Below, in pieces: positions 17,129 through 25,517 of a stretch of DNA of 64,000 bases. This stretch comes from VRUE01 sp963702955. GTDB lineage: Bacteria; Actinomycetota; Thermoleophilia; Solirubrobacterales; 70-9. Each line of letters starts with the position of its first letter. Position 1 is the first letter of the stretch. The translations under genes were made by a program, and so were the position numbers. Where the stretch lies: the NCBI GenBank assembly GCA_963702955.1, contig OY969774.1, forward strand, positions 2,480,001-2,544,000, read 5' to 3'. The notes under the pieces are model-generated. The model did not search any database and was not told where the DNA came from. It saw only the letters and a program-made list of their open reading frames with translations.

Positions 17129-18255
17129 AGGCGCAGCTCGGACATGCCGCGCCGCCGGTTCCGCTGTTCGCGACTCGGCCGGCCCTGGAGCCCCTGCTCG
17201 CCGAGGTGGCCGCCCGCCAGCGCGCGGTGCTCGAGTCCGGCCGCTACGTGCTCGGGCCGGAGGTGGAGGCCTTCGAGCGCGAGCTGGCCGACTTCGTCGG
17301 CGTGCGCCACTGCGTCGGCGTGGGCAACGGCACCGAGGCGCTGACGATCGCCCTGCGCGGCTTGGGGGTCGGGCCCGGCGACGAGGTCGTCGTGCCGGCG
17401 CTGACCTTCTACGCGACCGCAGAGGCTGTGGTCAACGCCGGCGCCCGGCCGGTCTTCTGCGACGTCGATCCGGAGGGCCTGACGATGACCGCCGCGACGG
17501 CCGAGCCGGCGATCGGCAAGCGCGCCGCCGCCTTGCTGCCGGTCCACCTGTACGGCAACCCGGCGCCGATGGCCGAGCTGCGCGAGCTGGCCGAGGCGCG
17601 CGGGCTGCGGTTGCTGGAGGACGCCGCTCAGGCGGCCGGGGCGACGCTGGCCGCTCGCCGCGCCGGCTCGCTGGGCGACGCCGCCGCGTTCAGCTTCTTC
17701 CCCTCCAAGAACCTCGGCGGCTTCGGCGACGGCGGCGCGATCCTCAGCGACGACGACGAGCTCGCGGCGAGCGCCCGGCGCCTGCGAGCGCACGGCTCCG
17801 GCGATCGGCAGCTGCACACCGAGGTCGGCTACAACTCGCGCCTCGACGAGTTGCAGGCGGCCGGCCTGCGCGTCCTCCTGCCCCACCTGGAGCGCTGGAC
17901 GGCGGCGCGCCGCCGCCTCGCCGGGACCTATGAGGCGGCCGGGCTCGGCGACCTGGTCGAGCTGCAGCGGGAGACGGACGGCGGCGAGTCCTGCTACCAC
18001 CTCTACGTCGTGCGCTGCGATGAACGCGAACGGCTCGCCGAGCGTCTGGCCGAGGCCGGGGTTGCGAGCCGCGCCTACTACACGACGCCGCTGCACCGCC
18101 AGCCGGCGCTGGAGCGCTACGCGCCCGAACGGGCGCTGCCCGGCGTCGAGCGCGCGGCCGCGCGCTCCCTGGCGCTGCCGATGGGCCCGGCGCTGGAGGA
18201 GGCCCAGGTCCACGCGGTTGTCGAAGCCGTCCGCGCCGCGCTGCAACCGGCCTGA
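17125..18255 (+). CDS. DegT/DnrJ/EryC1 sugar aminotransferase (WlbC/WbpE-like)
   Basis: PLP enzyme, 376 residues. VGVGNGTEALTIALRGLGVG, PALTFYATAEAVVNAGA, EDAAQAAGA with the PLP-contacting Asp, and FFPSKNLGGFGDGGA with the Schiff-base Lys. Expected to transfer an amino group from glutamate to C3 of the UDP-3-keto sugar. Starts with ATGA overlap. Fits the order dehydrogenase, acetyltransferase, aminotransferase, epimerase. Confidence 0.9.
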   Translation: MKAQLGHAAPPVPLFATRPALEPLLAEVAARQRAVLESGRYVLGPEVEAFERELADFVGVRHCVGVGNGTEALTIALRGLGVGPGDEVVVPALTFYATAEAVVNAGARPVFCDVDPEGLTMTAATAEPAIGKRAAALLPVHLYGNPAPMAELRELAEARGLRLLEDAAQAAGATLAARRAGSLGDAAAFSFFPSKNLGGFGDGGAILSDDDELAASARRLRAHGSGDRQLHTEVGYNSRLDELQAAGLRVLLPHLERWTAARRRLAGTYEAAGLGDLVELQRETDGGESCYHLYVVRCDERERLAERLAEAGVASRAYYTTPLHRQPALERYAPERALPGVERAAARSLALPMGPALEEAQVHAVVEAVRAALQPA

Positions 18256-18264
18256 GGTACGCGG

Positions 18265-19380
18265 GTGAGGGTCCTCACCGTCGTCGGCAACCGGCCCCAG
18301 TTCATCAAGGCGGCTGCGGTCTCCACCTGCCTGCGCGAGCGCGCCGAAGAGACCTTGGTCCACACCGGCCAGCACTACGACCGCGCGCTCTCCGAGCTCT
18401 TCTTCGAGGAGCTCGGCCTGCCGCCGCCGGATCTCCGCCTCGGGGTCGGCTCGGGCAGTCACGCTCAGCAGACCGGGGCGACGATGGTCGGGCTCGAGCC
18501 GCTGGTCGAAGCCGATCGGCCCGACGCGATGCTCGTCTACGGCGACACCAACGCGACGCTCGGCGCTGCCCTGGTCGCCGCCAAGCTCGGCCTCCCGCTG
18601 GTCCACGTCGAGGCCGGGATGCGCTCCTTCGACCGCCGCATGCCGGAGGAGGTCAACCGCGTCGCCGCCGATCGCCTCGCCGGCCTGCTTCTCTGCTCGA
18701 CCGAGGTGGCGGTCGCGAACCTGCGGGCGGCCGGGCTCGGCGAGCGTGCCCGGCTGGTCGGCGACGTGATGGCCGACGTCGCCCTGCGCTTCGGCCCGAT
18801 CGCCGAGCGGCGCTCGCGGGTGCGCGAGCGTTTCGGCCTGCGACGGGGCGGCTACCTGCTCGCCACCGCCCACCGCGCCGGCAACGTCGACGATCCGGCT
18901 TCCCTGCGGCGGCTGGTCGAGCTGCTCGGCGCGGCGGCCGCGCGCTTCGGCCCGCTCGTCTTCCCGGTTCATCCCCGTACCCGTGCGCGCCTCGCGGCGA
19001 GCGGCCTGCTGGAGGATCTCCGGCGGGCCCCGGCGACGCTGCTCTGCGAGCCGCTCGGCTACCTCGACTTCGCCTGCCTGCTGCACGGCGCCAGGGCCGT
19101 CCTCACCGATTCGGGCGGCCTGCAGAAGGAGGCCTACCTGGCGGCGGCGCCGTGCGTCACCCTGCGCGCCGAGACGGAGTGGGTGGAGACGGTCGAGAGC
19201 GGCTGGAACCGGCTTGTCGGGCTCGACTCGGCGGCGGCGCTGGCGGCGCTCGAGGAGCTGATCGAGCGCCGCCGTGCCGAGCGACCGGACCCCGGCCTCT
19301 ACGGCGACGGCGAAGCGGGACGTCGCTGCGTCGAGGAGCTGCTCGCCTGGTTCACCCCAGCCGGACGTGCCGGCGATTGA
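18265..19380 (+). CDS. UDP-N-acetylglucosamine 2-epimerase family (WecB/WbpI-like)
   Basis: 371 residues. VRVLTVVGNRPQFIKAA start, VHTGQHYDRALSELFFEEL, VYGDTNATLGAALVAAKL, HVEAGMRSFDRRMPEEVNR, TAHRAGNVDD, FPVHPRTRARL and LTDSGGLQKEA are all present. In context the substrate is probably UDP-GlcNAc3NAcA, giving the manno form, rather than UDP-GlcNAc. GTG start nine bases after the aminotransferase stop. The UDP-GlcNAc 6-dehydrogenase needed to begin the pathway is not in this window. TGA stop lies in palindromic element D. Confidence 0.9.
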   Translation: MRVLTVVGNRPQFIKAAAVSTCLRERAEETLVHTGQHYDRALSELFFEELGLPPPDLRLGVGSGSHAQQTGATMVGLEPLVEADRPDAMLVYGDTNATLGAALVAAKLGLPLVHVEAGMRSFDRRMPEEVNRVAADRLAGLLLCSTEVAVANLRAAGLGERARLVGDVMADVALRFGPIAERRSRVRERFGLRRGGYLLATAHRAGNVDDPASLRRLVELLGAAAARFGPLVFPVHPRTRARLAASGLLEDLRRAPATLLCEPLGYLDFACLLHGARAVLTDSGGLQKEAYLAAAPCVTLRAETEWVETVESGWNRLVGLDSAAALAALEELIERRRAERPDPGLYGDGEAGRRCVEELLAWFTPAGRAGD

Positions 19381-19413
19381 GTGCCTGCATAGGTGTCTAA
19401 CCCACGGCACGTC
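19364..19413. repeat. Palindromic element D, straddling two convergent stop codons
   Basis: Outer stem GACGTGCCG is perfect at both ends, inner part is imperfect (ATTGAGTGCC against GGTGTCTAAC). Contains the TGA of the epimerase gene and the TAG of the convergent gene. Same outer stem as elements C and F. Placement fits a shared 3' end. Confidence 0.8.
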
Positions 19414-19960
19414 GCCGCTGGGCCAGGCGGCGTGAGCCGATGCCGATCGCCACGGCGGCGACGCCGATCGCGGCGAGCAGGGCGACGTTGTCGCCCAGCG
19501 AGGTGTTGCCGGTGTCGGTGACCGGGCTGCCGAGCGCGCTGCCGCCGGATGCCCCGCCGCCGGCGCTGCCGCCGGCCGAGCTCGAGCTTCCGCCGCTCGC
19601 GCCGGTGCCGCTCGCGCCGCTCGCACCCGCGCCACCGCCGCTCGCGCCACCGCCGCCCCCGGAGCCCGGCGCACCGGGGACCTGCGAGGAGGATCCGAAG
19701 TTGTTTTCGGTCCGGTACAGCGAGCCGCTTTCGCCCGTTTCCCGCCCGCCCGCGTTGCCGCCGCTGCCGGTGCCGCCGCCGCCCTTGGGCGCCGCGTCGG
19801 CCCGGCCCTGCTGCAGCGGCAGCTCGTAGACCGCTCCCGAGGGGCTGCCGGCCGGGGGGTCGCCGGAGGCGGCATATGCTGTCGGCGCATGCAGGGACGC
19901 GCTCAGCGCCAACAGGGAACCGAGCAGGTATACGAGGCGGAGTCGCCGCCGTCCGGTCAT
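19397..19960 (-). CDS. Small secreted, C-terminally anchored Gly/Ser-rich protein
   Basis: 187 residues. Signal peptide RRRLRLVYLLGSLLALSASL with an Ala-rich cleavage region, a low-complexity Gly/Ser/Ala middle, then TDTGNTSLGDN, a single membrane helix and a basic RRLAQRRR tail. The tail layout resembles a sortase-anchored protein but the sorting motif is not a clear LPXTG. Function unknown. ATG 19960 has TATCCT seven bases upstream. Confidence 0.65.
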   Translation of the reverse strand: MTGRRRLRLVYLLGSLLALSASLHAPTAYAASGDPPAGSPSGAVYELPLQQGRADAAPKGGGGTGSGGNAGGRETGESGSLYRTENNFGSSSQVPGAPGSGGGGGASGGGAGASGASGTGASGGSSSSAGGSAGGGASGGSALGSPVTDTGNTSLGDNVALLAAIGVAAVAIGIGSRRLAQRRRAVG

Positions 19961-19967
19961 CCCGGCA

Positions 19968-19973
19968 AGGATA
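19968..19973 (-). promoter_or_regulatory. -10 box, leaderless small secreted protein gene
   Basis: TATCCT on the minus strand with a 7-base spacer to ATG 19960; same box and spacing as the PPTase gene. Confidence 0.6.
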
Positions 19974-20008
19974 GCTCGGGACCGGAAGGAGGATCGCCGC
20001 AGACCGAA

Positions 20009-21892
20009 ATGCTCGCCGCTGCGCCGCTCTTCCTGGTCGGCCTGCTGGTGCTCGTCTCCGTCTGGTGGGACGGCGCCTTCGACCTGCGCTACTGGGCGCC
20101 CCTCGACCTGCTCGCGCTGGCGATCCTCGCGGCGCTCGCCCTCGCCGGGGCGCTCTCGCTGCCGCGGCGCGGGCCGTCGGCGGTGGCCGTCGCCGCGATC
20201 TGGGCCTTCGCCGCCTACACGATGCTCTCCGCCGCCTGGTCGGAGACTCCCGGCGGCGCCTGGGAAGGCGCCGCCCGGGCGATCCTCTATGCGGCACTGT
20301 TCACCCTCGCGCTCGGCGTGCCCGCCGGCCGCCGCGGGCGCGGTCGGCTGGGCGCCGGACTGGTCGTCGGCGTCGTCGCGATCGGCCTTGCCACCGAGGT
20401 GCGGCTGCTCGCCGGCGGCGCCGGCGCCTTCCTCGCCGGCCGCCTCAACGACCCGATCGGCTACCGCAACGGGACCGCCGCGCTCTTCGCCTTCGCCGCC
20501 TGGCCGCTGGTCGGATACGCGGCGCGGCGCGGCGCCGCTTCGGGGGTGCGGGCCGCGGCGTTCGCCGCCGCCGTCCTGCTCGTCGGACTCGCCTTCCTCA
20601 CCCAGTCGCGCGGGATGCTGCTCGGCCTCGCCTGCGGCGGCGCCGTCTCGCTGGCGATCGGGCCCGACCGCCTGCGGCGCTCCTGGCTGGCGCTCGCCGC
20701 GGTCGCCGCGGTCGCCGCCGTCGCCGGCGGCCTGCTCTCGCCCTACCACGCCTCCGGCGGCGGTCTCGGCGTCGCCGGGGCGACGGAGATCCGCGACGCC
20801 GCCACGACCCTGGCGCTGCTCTGCGCCGCCTCCTTCCTCCTCGCCCTGTTCGCCTTCGTCTTCGACAACGGACTGCGCTCGGCCGAGGCCGCCCGCGGCC
20901 TGCGGGCGACCGCCGTCGCCGGCCTGGCGACGCTGCTGGTCGCCGCCGGCCTCGTCGCGATCTCCAAGACCGGCAGCCCGTCGAGCTACGCGAAGGAGAA
21001 GTGGGACGAATTCACCCAGGTCGAAACGGGCGTCGCCACCGGCACCCGCTTCGGCACCGTCGGTGGGCCTCGCTACGACATCTGGCGGGTCGCGCTCGAC
21101 CAGTTCCGCGAAGCGCCGATCGCCGGCGCCGGCGAGGGCAGCTACCGCTTCGCCTACTACCGCGACCGTCACACCGACCGCAACCTCGACGACGCCCACA
21201 GCCTGGTGCTGCGGCTGCTGGCCGAGACGGGGTTGATCGGCACCGGCCTCTTCGCGCTCTGGCTCGGCGCCGTGGCGGTGGCGATAGCCGGGCGCGCCCG
21301 GCGCGTCGCGGCGCGTGAGCGAACGCGGATCGCCGGCCTCGCGGCGGCCGGCACGGTCGTCCTCGTCCAGTCCTTCGTCAACTGGCTCTGGCTGATCCCG
21401 GCGCTCTTCGGGCTCGGCGTGCTGGCGCTCGGCCTGGCGGCGCGCGAGGGGGACGAGGACGTCGCGCCCTGGCCGCGGGCCCGCGCGCCGCGCGGCGCGA
21501 TCGCGCTCGTCCTCGCGGTGGCGATCCTCAGCGTCGGCGCGCTCTTTCTCGCCGACGTCTACGTGAATCAGGCGCGCCGCGCCGCGACGAGCTCGCCGCA
21601 GGCCACCCTTGCCGCCGCACGCGACGCCGGCCGGCTCGACCCCGTCTCGGTCACGCCGCTCTACCTGCAGGCCTCGGCGCTCGAGAGCGAGGGGCGGCGG
21701 GCCGCCGCGCGGCGGGCGCTGCGCGACGCTCTGGACCTGGAGCCGAGCAACTTCGTCACCCTCGGGCTGTTGGGTGATCTGGAAGTCCGGGCTGGGAACG
21801 GAGCCGTTGCGCGGCGCTACTATCGTCGCGCCCTGGCTCTCAACCCGCTCGACACGGGACTGCAGAAGCTGAGCCGCGGAGAAGGCACTTGA
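20009..21892 (+). CDS. O-antigen ligase/polymerase (Wzy/WaaL)-like membrane protein with TPR-like tail
   Basis: About 627 residues with 10 or more hydrophobic segments. GRLNDPIGYRNGTAALFAF, LTQSRGMLLGLACG, the large loop with RYDIWRVALDQFREAPI, GAGEGSYRFAYYRDRH and DDAHSLVLRLLAETGLIG are hallmarks of the O-antigen ligase family (Wzy_C). The last 110 residues are soluble, ASALESEGRRAAARRALRDAL, TPR-like. It polymerises or ligates the lipid-linked glycan at the outer membrane face. ATG 20009 follows GGAAGGAGG by 16 bases; longer upstream starts exist but overlap the divergent promoter. Confidence 0.85.
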   Translation: MLAAAPLFLVGLLVLVSVWWDGAFDLRYWAPLDLLALAILAALALAGALSLPRRGPSAVAVAAIWAFAAYTMLSAAWSETPGGAWEGAARAILYAALFTLALGVPAGRRGRGRLGAGLVVGVVAIGLATEVRLLAGGAGAFLAGRLNDPIGYRNGTAALFAFAAWPLVGYAARRGAASGVRAAAFAAAVLLVGLAFLTQSRGMLLGLACGGAVSLAIGPDRLRRSWLALAAVAAVAAVAGGLLSPYHASGGGLGVAGATEIRDAATTLALLCAASFLLALFAFVFDNGLRSAEAARGLRATAVAGLATLLVAAGLVAISKTGSPSSYAKEKWDEFTQVETGVATGTRFGTVGGPRYDIWRVALDQFREAPIAGAGEGSYRFAYYRDRHTDRNLDDAHSLVLRLLAETGLIGTGLFALWLGAVAVAIAGRARRVAARERTRIAGLAAAGTVVLVQSFVNWLWLIPALFGLGVLALGLAAREGDEDVAPWPRARAPRGAIALVLAVAILSVGALFLADVYVNQARRAATSSPQATLAAARDAGRLDPVSVTPLYLQASALESEGRRAAARRALRDALDLEPSNFVTLGLLGDLEVRAGNGAVARRYYRRALALNPLDTGLQKLSRGEGT

Positions 21893-23010
21893 CCGACATC
21901 GACATGCGACAGGCGCCGTTGCGAGGCGGCCGGATTCTGCTCGCGGCACTGCTCTGCGCGACCGCCGTCCTTGCCTTCGCCGCGCCGGCTCGGGCCGGCG
22001 GGCTGAAAGCGATCTGGGGCCCGACCGAACTGGAAGCGGGCAGCGACGCCTGCCCCGGCCCGGGAGAACCCTGCTCCGCCTTCCCCGTCTACAAGCAGCT
22101 CGGCGTCAACGTCTTCCAGTACCAGATCCACTGGGACGAAGTCGCGCCGACCCGGCCCGCGCATCCGCGCGACCCCGACGATCCCGCCTACGACTGGGGC
22201 GAAATCGACAAGGTCGTCGCCGAAGCCCACCGCTACGGGATCCGGCTGGCGATCCTCGTGCAGACGGCGCCGCGCTGGGCGAACGGAGGCCGCGGGCCGA
22301 CCTGGGCGCCGCGCAACCCGCAGGACTTCGCCGACTTCATGTACGCCGCCAGCCGCCGTCTGCCGAGCGTCCACATGTGGATGATCTGGGGCGAGCCGGC
22401 CCGGGTCGAAAACTTCCGCCCGATGCGCGCCGACAGCCCGGTCGGCCCGCGATTGTACGCGCGGATCCTCGACGCCTCCTACGAATCGTTGAAGCAGGCA
22501 AGCAGCCGCAACGTCGTGATCGGCGGGATGACGCTCAACGGCGGCACCGTCCGCCCGACCCTGTTCCTGCGCTGGATGAAGCTGCCCGACGGACGGCCTC
22601 CGCGGATGGACCTCTGGGGCCACAACCCGTTCGACGGTCGCTTTCCGAATCTCGCCGACGAACCGATCGGCCGCTTCCGCGGCTTCAACGACATCGACAC
22701 CTTCCACCGCGAAATCGCCGCCGTCTACCGGCGCGCCCACCTCAGGGTGCCGCGCCTCTGGCTCTCCGAGTGGACGGTGATCTCCGGCAAAGCGAGCAGG
22801 ATCTTCCTTCACTTCCACGTCACGATCCGCGAACAGGCGCGCTGGCTGCGCGCCGCCTTCGAGATCGCCCGCCGCACCCCCTACGTCGCCGGAATGGGCT
22901 GGTTCACCCTGCTCGACGAACCGTCGGCCCCGGGAAGCGCCAACTGGGGCCTGCTGCGCGCCGACGGCGAACCGAAGCCGTCCTTCTTCGCCTACGAGCA
23001 CCTGCCGTAA
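21889..23010 (+). CDS. Secreted glycoside hydrolase-like TIM-barrel protein
   Basis: 373 residues. Signal peptide (RGGRILLAALLCATAVLAF then APARA), then a barrel-like sequence: YKQLGVNVFQYQIHWDEVAP, YGIRLAILVQTAPRWANGG, MWMIWGEPARVENFRP, LWLSEWTV and GMGWFTLLDEP. The Glu in WGEP and the one in LSEW are placed like the acid/base and nucleophile of GH39/GH5-type enzymes (clan A). Substrate unknown; a role in trimming the exported glycan is inferred from position. TTG 21889 overlaps the previous stop (TTGA) with GGAG seven bases upstream; ATG 21904 is the alternative. Confidence 0.75.
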   Translation: MTDIDMRQAPLRGGRILLAALLCATAVLAFAAPARAGGLKAIWGPTELEAGSDACPGPGEPCSAFPVYKQLGVNVFQYQIHWDEVAPTRPAHPRDPDDPAYDWGEIDKVVAEAHRYGIRLAILVQTAPRWANGGRGPTWAPRNPQDFADFMYAASRRLPSVHMWMIWGEPARVENFRPMRADSPVGPRLYARILDASYESLKQASSRNVVIGGMTLNGGTVRPTLFLRWMKLPDGRPPRMDLWGHNPFDGRFPNLADEPIGRFRGFNDIDTFHREIAAVYRRAHLRVPRLWLSEWTVISGKASRIFLHFHVTIREQARWLRAAFEIARRTPYVAGMGWFTLLDEPSAPGSANWGLLRADGEPKPSFFAYEHLP

Positions 23011-23042
23011 CGCGTCCGCTCCTACGCGAACTTGGATGCGGC

Positions 23043-24323
23043 TCAAGCCGAGGCGAGCAGGTCGGACCAGCGGCGCAGCCATGCCCCGCGGCCGAAGCGG
23101 CGTTCGGCTGCGCGGCGGCCGGCAGCGCCGAGGGCGGCGCGGCGCGGCGGGTCGGCGGCGAGGGCGAGGAGCGCCTCGGCCAGCGCCCTCGGATCCTCGG
23201 GCGGGACGACGACACCGCAGCGCTCGGACTCGACCAGGCGCGCCGCCTCGCCGCGGGCCGCCAGCACGACCGGTCGCGCCGCCGCCATCGCCTCCAGCAG
23301 CTTGGTCGGCAGGGCGCCTTCGAAGATCGGCAGGTCGCGCAGCGTCACCACGGCGACGTCGCTTTCGGCGTAGAGGGACGGGACGCGCTCGGCCGGGACG
23401 GCGCCGAGCATGCGCACGCCGGCCGGGCCGCGGGCCGCGAGGCGGGCGCGCAGGGTCGGCGCCTCGGCGCCGTCGCCGGCGATCGTCAGCTCCAGCGCCG
23501 CCGCCGCAGGGTCGCCCCCGCTGCCGCCCGCGGCCGTGCCGTTGGACGCCACCGCGGCGGCGTCCAGCAGCGTCCCCAGCCCGTGCGCCAACCCCACCGT
23601 CCCCGCATACAGGACGCGCAACGGGGCGCGCCCGCCGCGCCCGTTCGCCACCGCTGAACCCTTTACCACCGATTGCGTGGGCAAAAGCTCCAGCGAAGCG
23701 GCGTCGAAGCGGTCGAGGTCGACCGCGGGATGCATCAGCGTCGCCTTGCCGGCCGACTCGGGGCGGGATTCGAGCGCGCGGTGGATGCCCTCGGTCGGGC
23801 AGGCGATCGCCGCCGCGCGGCGGTAGGCGGCCCGCTCGACGCGCTGCGCCGCGACGATCGCCCGCGGTGAGCTGAGCGTCCCCATCTCGACCGCCGAGTC
23901 GGGCCAGAGGTCGGCGACGTTGAGGACCAGCCGGGCCCGCTTGGCCCGCGCGTAGGCGACCGCGGCCCCGGCTAGCAGCAGCGGCGGCGTCTCGACCAGC
24001 AGCACGTCGGCCGCTCCGCCCGCCGGCGCCGCGGCGAGCGCCGCCCCGGCCAGCGAGGCGTGGTTGGCGAGGCGGCGGGCGAAGCCGCGGTTGGGCGCGG
24101 CGTAGACCCAGCTGCGCATCACCCGCACGCCTTCCCTCTCTTCGATTCTCAACGGCCGGTTGCGGTAGGGCGGCTTGACCTCGCCGTCGGGGTAATGGGG
24201 AAAGCCGGTGTGGACCGTGACCTCGGCGCCGTCCCGGGCAAGGCCCTGCGCGAGCGCCGCCAGGCGGACCTGCGGGGCTCCCACCTCCGGCGGGTAGTAG
24301 TGGGTGAGGATTCGCAGCCTCAT
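23043..24323 (-). CDS. Glycosyltransferase family 4 (WbuB/WcaI-like)
   Basis: 426-residue GT-B enzyme. MRLRILTHYYPPEVGAPQVR is the typical WcaI/WbuB start; LNVADLWPDSAVEMG is in the N-domain, and the C-domain has GDGAEAPTLRARL, VPSLYAESDVAVVTLRDLPI and FEGALPTKLLEAMAAARPVV with the nucleotide-binding Glu. Acts on a cytoplasmic-face lipid-linked sugar. Palindromic element E lies in frame in the linker just before the C-domain. ATGA overlap with the GT gene upstream; third gene of a minus-strand operon. Confidence 0.88.
   Translation of the reverse strand: MRLRILTHYYPPEVGAPQVRLAALAQGLARDGAEVTVHTGFPHYPDGEVKPPYRNRPLRIEEREGVRVMRSWVYAAPNRGFARRLANHASLAGAALAAAPAGGAADVLLVETPPLLLAGAAVAYARAKRARLVLNVADLWPDSAVEMGTLSSPRAIVAAQRVERAAYRRAAAIACPTEGIHRALESRPESAGKATLMHPAVDLDRFDAASLELLPTQSVVKGSAVANGRGGRAPLRVLYAGTVGLAHGLGTLLDAAAVASNGTAAGGSGGDPAAAALELTIAGDGAEAPTLRARLAARGPAGVRMLGAVPAERVPSLYAESDVAVVTLRDLPIFEGALPTKLLEAMAAARPVVLAARGEAARLVESERCGVVVPPEDPRALAEALLALAADPPRRAALGAAGRRAAERRFGRGAWLRRWSDLLASA
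23653..23694. repeat. Palindromic element E, in frame inside a GT4 gene
   Basis: Imperfect hairpin, arms about 23653-23671 and 23677-23694; shares CTTTACCACCGAT and GGGCAAAAGCTCCA with element G at 32358. On the coding (minus) strand it encodes about LELLPTQSVVKGS in the linker between the two GT-B domains. Confidence 0.65.
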
Positions 24324-25471
24324 CGTCCCCGCGACGGCGCGACGCTGGCGAGCCGCTCGTAGACCTCGAGCAGGCGGGCCTTCTCCCGCTCCCAGCTGAG
24401 CTCCGAGGCGGCCTCGGCGAGCCGCCGCCTCAGGTCGGCGTCGGCCCGGCCGGCGAGCGCCGCCCGCAGCGCCGCCGCGACGCTCTCCGAGTCGCCGGGG
24501 TCCGCGCAGCGGCCGATCCCCCGCCCGCGCACCAGCTCCGCCGCTTCGGGCAGGTCGCTGACCACGATCGGCAGCCCGCCGGCGAGGTACTCGAACAGCT
24601 TGTTCGGCAGGGCGAGCCTGTGGTTGTCGCAGCTGTCCTCGAGCAGCGAGACGCCGACGTCGGCCTGCGCGGTGTGGGACAGCAGCGCCTCCGGCGGCAC
24701 CGGGCCGAGGAAGCGGGTGCGGGCGGCGACGCCGGCCTCGCGCGCGACCGCGGCGAGCCGCTTCGCGTCGGGCTCCGCGGCGCCGAGGAACAGCAGCTGC
24801 GCCTCCGGCAGCGCGGCGAGCGCCCGCACCAGCGTCTCGCCCCCGCGTCCGGGCGCGGCGGAGCCCTGGTGGAGGATCAGGGGCGAGTCGCCGAGCGCCA
24901 GCTCGCGCCTCAGGTCGGGGGCCGAGCCCGGGCGCGGCGGCGGCAGGTCGGGCAGGTTGCGGACCACGGCGGCGGGGCGGCGCAGGCGGTATCGCTCGCT
25001 CAGCCTCGCGGCGATCCCGGCCGAGACTGCGATCACGGCGTCGGCCCGAGGCGCGCCGAGCCGCTCGACGGCGGCGACCGTCGCAGGCCAGGCGCCGCCG
25101 CGGTAGGGGACGCCGGTGGCGAGCTCGTGCGAGTCGTAGACCAGGCGCGCGCCGCTGCGCCGCGCGGCCAGCAGGCCGGGCAGCAGCATCGCCGCGTCGT
25201 GGGCGTGGATCGCGTCGGGCCGCTGCGACGCCCCCCGCAGGGCAAGGCCCCCGGCCTCGGCGGCGAGCCGAGCGGCGTGGGGAAGGCGATCGCGGCCGTG
25301 GCGAAGCGTCGCCGGCAGGACGCGGAAGGGCAGGCCGGCGGGCACGGCCTCCCCCGGCGGCGGCAGGTGGACGACCGTCACCTCGTGTCCGGCCGCCGCC
25401 AGCGCGCTCGCCTCGCGCCGCACCCGGGTGTCGTGGGCGACGCTCTTGTGCAGGAGCATCGAGATCCGCAT
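24320..25471 (-). CDS. Glycosyltransferase family 4
   Basis: 383 residues: RISMLLHKSVAHDTRVRREA start, DAIHAHDAAMLLPGL, LVYDSHELATGVPY, ADAVIAVSAGIA, then LILHQGSAAPGRGGETLVRA, LLEDSCDNHRLALPNKLFEYLAG and PIVVSDLPEAAELV. These are GT-B fold donor-binding signatures. The start ATG 25471 matches family N-termini; an earlier in-frame ATG would add about 21 low-complexity residues. Similar in layout to the GT at 46546. Middle gene of the minus-strand trio. Confidence 0.88.
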   Translation of the reverse strand: MRISMLLHKSVAHDTRVRREASALAAAGHEVTVVHLPPPGEAVPAGLPFRVLPATLRHGRDRLPHAARLAAEAGGLALRGASQRPDAIHAHDAAMLLPGLLAARRSGARLVYDSHELATGVPYRGGAWPATVAAVERLGAPRADAVIAVSAGIAARLSERYRLRRPAAVVRNLPDLPPPRPGSAPDLRRELALGDSPLILHQGSAAPGRGGETLVRALAALPEAQLLFLGAAEPDAKRLAAVAREAGVAARTRFLGPVPPEALLSHTAQADVGVSLLEDSCDNHRLALPNKLFEYLAGGLPIVVSDLPEAAELVRGRGIGRCADPGDSESVAAALRAALAGRADADLRRRLAEAASELSWEREKARLLEVYERLASVAPSRGR

Positions 25472-25517
25472 CGTGGCGCGGTCCGGCTGCGGCCCGGTGG
25501 CGGCCGGCGACGCGGTC

